Positions 63,418 to 64,000 of a stretch of DNA of 64,000 bases are shown one piece after another. Every line of letters starts with the position of its first letter. Position 1 is the first letter of the stretch. The stretch is from Lachnospiraceae bacterium (lineage in GTDB: Bacteria; Bacillota; Clostridia; Lachnospirales; Lachnospiraceae). The stretch spans positions 1 to 64,000 of the forward strand of contig JAFUFI010000005.1 in NCBI GenBank assembly GCA_017469945.1, given 5' to 3'. A program made the translations under genes and the position numbers. Under the pieces are notes generated by a model that searched no databases, was not told the origin of the DNA, and was given only the letters and a program-made list of their open reading frames with translations.

Positions 63418-63429
63418 AATATCAATCCA

Positions 63430-64000
<571 letters not shown>

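Overview
The window looks like chromosome of a Gram-positive Clostridia bacterium, most likely a Lachnospiraceae relative (Butyrivibrio-like). The clues are strong AGGAGG-type ribosome sites, consensus sigma-A promoters, a classical rpsL-rpsG-fusA-tuf operon, LytR-CpsA-Psr and SleB-type wall proteins, and small families (DUF6904, DUF3990, DUF3791, DUF6056) I associate with this group. The genus is inference. Most genes lie on the minus strand and are read right to left.

Left part (1-14.9 kb): an EamA exporter, an amino-acid ABC importer, a TrkH/TrkA potassium system, a metallo-hydrolase, a GGDEF protein with an apparent ribbon-helix-helix tail, and nadE-pncB. The NAD salvage operon carries a scar: the last codons of a nicotinamidase survive upstream of pncB, now overlapped by a methyltransferase gene. 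Six copies of a short palindromic repeat (REP/MITE-like) sit between genes, and two of them supply the stop codon of the neighbouring gene.

Middle (14.9-32.6 kb): the str operon, a SleB-type hydrolase, HtrA, GlmS, then a sugar-polymer module (priming sugar transferase, LCP ligase, three GT2 glycosyltransferases). Two long gene-free stretches, at 14.94-15.24 kb and 31.92-32.40 kb, share the most striking structure in the window. Both have an exact 53-bp period anchored by CGCATGC and GCATGC at alternating 25- and 28-bp steps, with otherwise variable sequence. Several units form a covarying stem that displays GCATGC in its loop, followed by a T run.

Right part (32.6-55.5 kb): a large ABC-transporter-dependent surface-polysaccharide locus. 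It holds pgm, a TIR/beta-propeller membrane protein, a GT2 enzyme, a methyltransferase fused to a kinase-like domain (WbdD-like), Wzt with a C-terminal domain, Wzm, rfbC, rfbA and rfbB (no rfbD seen), manC, gmd and fcl for GDP-fucose, and two membrane-anchored GH25 muramidases. A 208-bp near-perfect palindrome lies between rfbB and rfbA. A promoter with a strong 5' hairpin precedes gmd.

Far right (55.7-64 kb): accessory DNA. There is a Fe-S/GNAT protein, a DUF6904 protein, a putative ADP-ribosyltransferase toxin locus (DUF3990/DUF3791), two unknown membrane proteins, and a graveyard of surface-sugar genes (half a sugar transferase, a frameshifted dehydratase tail, a pseB with a nonsense codon and an internal deletion). 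A 2-kb IS256-type element that also carries a serine resolvase splits an unknown gene in two.
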